The notes under the pieces: generated by a model
Database searches by the model: none
What the model was told of the DNA's origin: nothing
The model's input: only the letters and a program-made list of their open reading frames with translations
Part shown: piece after piece, positions 57,607 through 64,000 of the stretch
Layout: each line of letters opens with the position of its first letter
How positions within the stretch are numbered: the stretch's first letter is position 1
Made by a program: the position numbers and the translations under genes
Assembly: GCA_964059195.1 (NCBI GenBank)
Contig: CAXKWD010000005.1
Location: 91,091,882 to 91,155,881, forward strand
Direction of reading: 5' to 3'
Length of the DNA: 64,000 nucleotides
Origin: Ectobius pallidus
Lineage: Eukaryota > Arthropoda > Insecta > Blattodea > Ectobiidae

Positions 57607-58140
57607 ATGTTACTTTACTCTTTTATGCCTGCAATAGTCAGTCATTTACATTCTATCAAATATAAACTTATTAAACCCAATACCACATTAAATACACCCG
57701 ATGATGTTCATCTCCATAACACAAGACAAGTCACTCATATTTTTGTAACTCATGGCGAATCAATTATGTATGGCCTAAATGGAATATTATCTCATGTTAT
57801 AAAATTGTATAACATGATACCTGAAAGTGTGTCCCGTTCTCTTAGAAATTTTAAACCAAAAGCATTATATTTTTTGGATGTTTACTTTAGCCAGTAGGAT
57901 AGATATAATATATTTCTGTGAAGTCGTACAAAAAATTTATATTTCAAAATTGATTAGTATATTTCAAGTGTCTCCTTTTCTGGTATGTAGTATGTTCGTT
58001 ACTAGTGAATCTTTGTTATAGCCTTATGATAATTGTAGTACGTATTAGGCCTATTATCTTTTTCTTTCGAACCAATGTATGTACGTCACCCCTCGCATGA
58101 GCTTTGCTCTTTGGGGTTGTATATGTAATATATATATATT
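57607..58140 (+). pseudogene. LINE reverse transcriptase C-terminal fragment and 3' UTR
   Basis: The frame 57607-57897 (96 codons) contains DDVHLHNTRQVTHIFV, GLNGILSHVIKLYNMIPESV and RNFKPKALYFL. The order HNTR, then a basic/aromatic strand, then hydrophobic-IKLYNxIPxS and a final FKxALYxFL is the standard C-terminal end of CR1/Jockey-type LINE proteins. No catalytic part remains. The following 240 bp, with CATGAGCTTTGCTCTTTGGG then GTTGTATATG and an AT tail, has the look of the 3' UTR. Confidence 0.7.
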
Positions 58141-58226
58141 AAAATATTTAAAAAACACTGTATTATACTATAATTTATTATTACAATATTTTTTATGAAT
58201 TAAATAAACAGTACTATATTTAGTTG

Positions 58227-58530
58227 GGGTACGCCGTAGCGTAGTGGTTGAGGCGCTCCGCTACAAACCGGAAGGTCGCGGGTTCGATTCCCGATGAGGT
58301 CGTTGAGATTTTTCAATTGGCCTAATCCTTCTGGTGGCACTATGGCCCTGGGGTCGACTCAGCCTCTAACAGAAATGAGTACCAGGAGCAATCCTGGGGG
58401 TGAAGGCGGCCGGTGCGTAAGGCTGACAACCTTACCACCTTCATGTGCCGAATGTCCAAAATCTGGGAGCCTCAACCTCCTGGAACCCTCTGGGCCTCCA
58501 TGGCCTGTATAGGGATGACTTTACCTTTTT
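58227..58530 (+). mobile_element. tRNA-derived SINE with exact 14 bp target duplication
   Basis: ACTATATTTAGTTG at 58213-58226 and 58531-58544. Box A within GTAGCGTAGTGGTTGAGGCG, box B GGGTTCGATTCCC, 3' end GACTTTACCTTTTT. Sister of 16690-17110, without its (ATT)n insert. The exact duplication implies a relatively recent insertion. Confidence 0.95.
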
Positions 58531-58544
58531 ACTATATTTAGTTG

Positions 58545-59289
58545 TGCAATTTGAAAACAAATGTGCTCTTATTGCACTGCGATTTCAAAATAATACTACA
58601 TTAAGAATTTTCATATTTCGAACCAAAACTTAGATAACCCCACAGCTAAAATAGAGCTTTTGAGACGAACCTATGTAAAGCCCATGAGAATAGTAGGACT
58701 TGAGCCGTTCTTTCATTTTGCATGCGAGGCAGGCTGGGCGAGCCAGATAAGCCGTCCCCAGCAGCCAGTAGAGAACTGCAGCGGGGAGATGGTTGCACCA
58801 CCTGCAACCCTGTCAATAACTTTCTATTAAACAGTCCAACCAAATAAAAGCGATGGTTGCACCACTTGGAATCGAGGCAGACCCTTCTTTAATTTCTTTG
58901 AGCAGTTTCCTAGTAAACAATTTTTAATTATTCATCAACCAAAGCTACTAGTTGCAACCACGAAACATTTATGAAGTTGCTGGTTTCCGTGGATAAAAAT
59001 TTTAATTCATGAATAAAATAATATCTTCATATTTTAAGAAAACGTTAATCTGTTGTGCCTATTTCTCCACCTTTATGCGTTTTTACGGTGACAACTGGTT
59101 TTAAAATATTAAAATAAAACCAATGTTTGTACTTCTCTGTTTTTGCTTTGTTTTATTACAGTTTAGGATTTTCGAAGTTTATAGGCCTGCAGTACATCAT
59201 ATTCAGGTATGAATTTTAACAACTCCGTAATGAGGACTAGGTCTTCCTTCTAATCACTGCGACGTTACTTCCGTCTTTATAAATGCATT
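58545..59289. other. Intergenic DNA
   Basis: A GC-richer stretch at 58720-58810 repeats GATGGTTGCACCACCTGCAA and GATGGTTGCACCACTTGGAA about 65 bp apart. No gene seen. Confidence 0.4.
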
Positions 59290-59505
59290 TGAAGAATTGA
59301 GGACTTGAGAGCATGCTGACTCCCACGGCCATTAATGACAGTTTACTTAAAAGGATCCACTCTTTTTTACTGCCCTCACTAAGCTGAGTCCACCGCGTTC
59401 TAGAGTTCCTTACGTCAGGAAAAACTGTGAGGTACTGGAGATTGAAGCCGGCTTGATGATCCATAATCTGTAACGGTAAACACTAGATCATGCAGACAGT
59501 CGAGA
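59290..59505 (-). repeat. Degenerate SINE (family of 19363 and 43800)
   Basis: ATGCTGACTCCCACGGCCAT, CCGCGTTCTAGAGTTCCTTA, CAGGAAAAACTGTGAGGTAC and AGATCATGCAGACAGTC run parallel to the minus-strand SINE at 43800-44062, with many changes including loss of a clean box B. Confidence 0.68.
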
Positions 59506-62500
59506 ACAATGATTGGATTTCACTTATGCAGGCTACATTCGAGTGCACGGAATCTTTCCAATAGGCCTATGGCTTATATTGGTAAGGGGATTCTAAACCG
59601 GCTCCGCCATGCCCACTCCCCACCACTGCTTAACCCTAGTTTTTGCGATGGCGGATACGGCGAAGAACCTCTTGATTAGTTGCGACAACATAATGATTTC
59701 ACGATATTAATCTTAACCTTGTTCGATAAGAGAAATAATTTTTTGTTTGTCGTCCACGTCCTTTATTCATTTCAAATGACTGTATGCAAATTCTAATATA
59801 GAAGACATTAATTTCATCATTCCACCACTTAATGCGTATCTTATTCTCAGGGGCTGGTCTAGTCATTCAGAGCCTTACAGCCACTCAAATGAAACACGCC
59901 GCTCAGCACTTTCACCGCTCACCTTCACCTGAGCGTTGTTCATAGGCTATAATGGATATGGTCGCACTTGAACTCTTACCAATAAGAGATTGTCTCACCC
60001 GGGCTGTGTGGAATACTAATGAAAGGAGACTCAATGCCAACTTTAAATAAAGAAAAATAATTGAAGAAACCAGAAGCATCGGAAAATTTCCTTGCACTCG
60101 AGTGTACATGTCATAACTTAATGTTAATTTAAATACTTTAAGAATCTCATATCAAGGATCGTCAAGGGATATTCTGTCTAACAATGGACTGAAAGAGATA
60201 TGAAAAAAGGTCGTAATTTACTATTTCAGAAAATAGTTAGCTCCGTAAGAATAAATCCTAAGCGTAAAAAGAGTTAACGTCATAGAATAGTGTTTAACAG
60301 AAACACTATTCTATGGTCTCATGACTATATATTTACATTTATTGATACACAACAGACAAATGCGCAATTTATGACTACGGTTTCACTTAAATTACAATCG
60401 AAGTTAAAATTGGAGTGGGGAAGGAGAAATACATAGAAAAAGGATTAAGTCAGTAAACTGGGGATCGCTTGGATTAGACTTGGTGCGTGGCGATTGATTA
60501 AGATCACAGATGAAAACTGAATGAGAGTTTGTCCCATATGTAAAACAAGCGGCTTTGAGATGGATCCTAAGAACAGCATTTCACATCGCCTTTAATAACA
60601 ATGACATTCACAATAAGGACATATTAGTTTGTAGAAAAGAAGTATATAGAGAAAGAATGTTTGGTATGCTTTTCGCAAAGATTTCACCTCCAAGTATAAC
60701 GACGTGCGGTAAACATTCCCTCCTGCTGAACTTTTCCCTTAATGAAATTAGTAAAAAATAATAAAATATTATATAACTTATATATATATAGGTAGTAGTC
60801 TATATACATCAGCAGAAACACAGTGCGTAATTAGTTTATACTTGCAGGATATTCGTTAGAGTATGGTAATATTTTGTAATTAACGTTAAACATAATAAGT
60901 TAGACATAAATAATTGAAAAATTAAATTTTATTGCAATCAATGGAAATGAAAATATGGAATTCGTTATTTACGTAAATGCACGCCTATATTACAATACTG
61001 ATAATTATGTCACTAACTAAAATGTAGAATGCGCGACATAGTGTACATTAATACACATTCAAATATCGAGATGAACATTTTTAATTATAATACCTAGGCC
61101 TATGTATAATTTTTAAAAAATAGCCTAAAAAATCATTTTGTTACATCGAGGTCGTGAAATATTAAAAAGAAGACAAAGAAGACTGAGAAAGTAGAGGAAA
61201 AGAAGACAGACAGAATAAATGAAAGGAATAAAATAGCCTATATAAACAAAATATTACTGACACAAATGAGGGTGTGGTACATAAGACACATAGTAAATAT
61301 AGTGCACAGAAATAACGATGAGAGAAAATGAAAGAAATCAAATAAAAATAATGAAATAAACACACAAACAAAAAACAAAAAAAGCCAGTGAAAATCAAAA
61401 AAAGAAAGTAAGGCAGAAATCACGAATAGCAGAACGTAGGAAGAAACTATTTCACATGAAGTAGGCTTTTAGGCCTAGGTGGATAATATAGCATAATACT
61501 GAACGCGAACCAAAGAAGAAAGAAAGGAGAAGTTAGAAGAGAATACAAGGAAACATGCAAGCCTCATCCAAATAATTTAAAGAATGTAATTTTAACTGGT
61601 AGATTGGCAAGCTGGTTAGCGAGTTGACTGAGAATGGTGCAACCTGGCGACAGAGAGCGAGGACGGGCCGGCGGTCGATATCTCATTTATAGCAAAATAA
61701 TAGAATTTATGAGAAGATGCCGCCGCTATGCGCTCTTGTGCCTTGAGACACACCAACTTCAAGCTGAGCACTCCACAGTTCGAACACCATTCTCACTTCT
61801 TTTTCTTGTTATCACTACCTCCTTCCAAACAGAGCCCATTATTTTTTATCACTTTGTGCAGACATCTCTTTTTCCGTTAATTCAATTTCGACTCCCTTTT
61901 TATTTTCTTCTAAACACTTTAAAAAGACAATAATTCAAAATTTCAAGATAAGTGCCAAAGCTTTCCTATAAATAATCTTCATAAGCAGAATTTCGAGCTT
62001 CGGAATCTTTGTGCATACCGTTCCTATACTCCTAAAATAAATGTTGCTAGTTAAAATAATGCTTCTTCTTTTAGAAAATAATACTTCATTCAAAGAAATT
62101 ACACAGAACGAAAACGCACTTCCGTTTCTGCACATTAGAATGATTTCTATCTTATAATATTATTGTATGCTAACAAAAGGGCTTGAAATATGTGGTGTAT
62201 GAATTCCGAAAATTCAATTGTATATCGAAAGTTGTTTCAAAATAGGCGAATAAGAGACTCTATTGGTACTGTAATTGAAGAAAGCGGACTAAATACAAGA
62301 TAATGACACCGCACAAAGGCCCATAATTATTTACTTAGAAAGTATATACTATAAGAGAAGATTGCTCAATATGCTCAACAGAAACCATATTCTGTGGGTT
62401 CATGAATACATATCTGCATTTAAAGTTTACAGCCTATAGGCCTAATAAGAGAAAACAGTAAATAATTTACAACTTAATTTATTTTCACACAAATTATGCA

Positions 62501-62520
62501 TACGATTGAGAATTACATAA
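59506..62520. other. AT-rich intergenic DNA
   Basis: No supported gene. A purine-rich tract at 61160-61410 gives Phe/Leu/Ser-rich minus frames that are artefacts. A short perfect hairpin is at 60281-60315. Confidence 0.45.
60281..60315. repeat. Perfect 15 bp hairpin
   Basis: CATAGAATAGTGTTT, loop AACAG, AAACACTATTCTATG. No T-run or promoter context was seen that would give it a role. Confidence 0.9.
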
Positions 62521-63421
62521 TCTATATAATAAGAAGAAGTCTTTGTCTGTCTATATGCGATGCCCAGCCAAAACTACGACACGAAGAGATCTCAATTTTT
62601 TTAACGAAATGGACTGAAAGGGGTTCGAGTGCACCTTGAGGCGGGATTTTTAATTTTTACTTTCGTGTGAGAGTTATAAGCGAAAAAACTGGCAGAAAAC
62701 ATGATTCTTAACTCTATCGAAGCACCTGTTTTCGCTAATAAATTTCAATAAATTACCAGATTCATTGTAGGTGGCTTTGCTCCTTTGCCATAGCAACTAG
62801 ACAAAGAGTACACGAAAATATACTTTTTCAACATAACACATGGAATCCTCGATCTCTTGGATTTTATAAGCCGCTCTGCTTGATTCATTTTGTTTATAAA
62901 TAACATTACAACAAGCAGAGATCTGAATTCTTTTACATAGGTGGACGGAAGGGGGTATGTAGGCATGAATCGGAAAACATTGTTCGATTTTAATCGATTT
63001 GGACATAACTCACTATGCGGAGTTTTTTTGATCATAAGACTCGAACCTGAGGTAGTTTTTTTATTTTTCTTCCGGGCAGAGCACTCTTATCGTGAAATGC
63101 GCATCTAAAACAGATTTTAGCTTCTAAATTATTATTATCGTTTCAATCGTTTATAGATGATTTGCGTTTTAGGGTAAGGTTTATGAATATCGTTTTCGTT
63201 TAACCTTCCCTGATTCTATGATTCCTTTTAATCGTTTTAATTATTTATTTACCACGTCTAACAATATAATTAAAAATAAAAGTACGCAATGCATACATTT
63301 TATCTAAAAACTATATCAATGTTAATAAACATATTTGAGTTATTCTGGTATTAAATAAATTGTTTTAATACATCAAGTGATTGAATTAATTAACGCGAGC
63401 GAAACTTAAGGCATCTGCTAG
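62521..63421 (+). mobile_element. Helitron-like non-autonomous element, 901 bp
   Basis: The 5' end is TCTATATAATAAGAAGAAGT directly after A62520; the 3' end is GCGAGCGAAACTTAAGGCAT then CTGCTAG, directly before T63422. TC at the start, CTRR at the end, a GCGAGCGAA-type degenerate hairpin about 10 bases upstream of the end, insertion between A and T, and no inverted repeats or target duplication are the Helitron signature. Inside, AGAGATCTCAATTTTTTTAA and AGAGATCTGAATTCTTTTAC begin two related 50 bp blocks 332 bp apart. No Rep/helicase coding remains. Confidence 0.65.
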
Positions 63422-63525
63422 TTATAAATATATCAAAGCCATGGAAACATTTTATTTTTAGCAATACATTGTTATATACACTAATAATTAATATATTAAA
63501 TATTTATATTTTGAATAAGAAATAG

Positions 63526-63907
63526 TCGGCCGCGATGGTCGTGCCCGCCTCTAGATCCGCAGGGCGCGGGATCAAACCCGGCCGCGGTCGATGGATTTTT
63601 CAGGACGTAAAAATCCTGGGCACGGAGTCCTCCGGGAAGGACTTTAAGCTGGGGGTCCCGTGTCGTAGATTTACGGTACGTAAAAGAACTCCAAGCCTAA
63701 ATTAGAGCCTCTGGCCAAAATTTCTTGGCCCTTTCACGTCCAAGAAATACTTAGTTTCCAGAGGGGGGTTGCGAGGCGATGGGCTTACCACCTGTCCCTC
63801 TACCCTCTCTCGGAAAATAAGCATATCAAAATTAGTATAGGTAATGAAACCTCCACTTGGAGGCCCCTTCGCCCCACCTGGGGATCATAGGGTACCAGAC
63901 AGACAGT
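63526..63907 (+). mobile_element. tRNA-derived SINE (GTCGGCCGCGATGGTCGTG family)
   Basis: Box B region GCGGGATCAAACCCGGCC, body GTAAAAATCCTGGGCACGGA, TCCTCCGGGAAGGACTTTAA, AACTCCAAGCCTAAATTAGA, GGAAAATAAGCATATC and CCTCCACTTGGAGGCCC, with tail CAGACAGACAG. Flanks ATAAGAAATAG (63515-63525) and ATAAAAAATAG (63908-63918) match at 10 of 11. The most complete member of its family here (others: 14462 truncated, 38198, 52594). Confidence 0.9.
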
Positions 63908-64000
63908 ATAAAAAATAGGCTCTTGAGCATAAAGTGGTAGTAAATGTTCTTACTATAGAGTTATTAGGAAATGCTAGAGTTCGTATTCTTAAAATTCTCA

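Noticed and set aside
61162..61423. Phe/Leu/Ser-rich minus-strand frames as a membrane protein
   Set aside because: They are the complement of a purine-rich, low-complexity tract and are open in two frames at once.
1..64000. CRISPR arrays, operons, ribosome binding sites, rRNA
   Set aside because: Nothing of this kind is seen, and the sequence is eukaryotic in character.

Overview
The window looks like intergenic DNA from a large, AT-rich insect genome, most likely a cockroach (Blattodea, Periplaneta-like). The reasons are mixed. The sequence shows dense tRNA-derived SINEs, 5'-truncated non-LTR retrotransposons, many hAT-type miniature elements, long (AAT)n arrays and heavy use of the palindrome TAGGCCTA. 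The cockroach assignment rests on remembered resemblance of the SINE-derived peptide IEPATFWFVAQRLNHYAT to peptides common in cockroach protein predictions, so it is inference. There is no operon or prokaryotic gene structure, no rRNA and no CRISPR array. No complete host gene is visible. The one good candidate for host coding sequence is an exon-like stretch on the minus strand at about 13372-13660, ending in a consensus GTAAGT donor.

Layout. 1-9 kb: a 1.2 kb hAT element carrying a transposase first-exon remnant (961-2154), two pieces of one LINE family (3140-3430; 3952-4699 with target duplication), and a decayed second LINE (7255-7990) with a further copy of its 3' end at 8607. 9-20 kb: a TA-flanked MITE, four hAT elements, the exon candidate, a 5'-truncated SINE, an unclassified element with repeated AATCTACCT ends (14888-15735), a 445 bp palindrome (15884-16328), two SINEs with exact target duplications and a LINE stub of only about 68 bp. 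20-30 kb: microsatellites, SINE pieces, a LINE at 24529-25017, a hAT transposase C-terminal remnant and a hAT element inserted in a SINE. 30-42 kb: mostly featureless AT-rich DNA with a hAT element, two MITEs sharing one TA, another MITE and a SINE.

42-50 kb holds the most structured part: a three-level nest (hAT, then a TA-flanked element, then a SINE) at 42989-45013, an inverted-plus-tandem array of tRNA-like cloverleaf sequences at 46826-47390, and a 2 kb LINE (48347-50327) still encoding the reverse transcriptase YADD motif, an RNase H domain with all four catalytic acids and a Cys/His finger, broken by one stop and one homopolymer frameshift. 50-64 kb: LINE C-terminal remnants, SINEs, a short hAT element, a 46 bp tandem duplication and a Helitron-like element (62521-63421).

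These sequences do not form a pathway. They are layered insertions. The non-autonomous elements (SINEs, MITEs, small hATs) would have depended on proteins supplied elsewhere, the LINEs here are 5'-truncated and broken, and the hAT coding remnants are vestigial.
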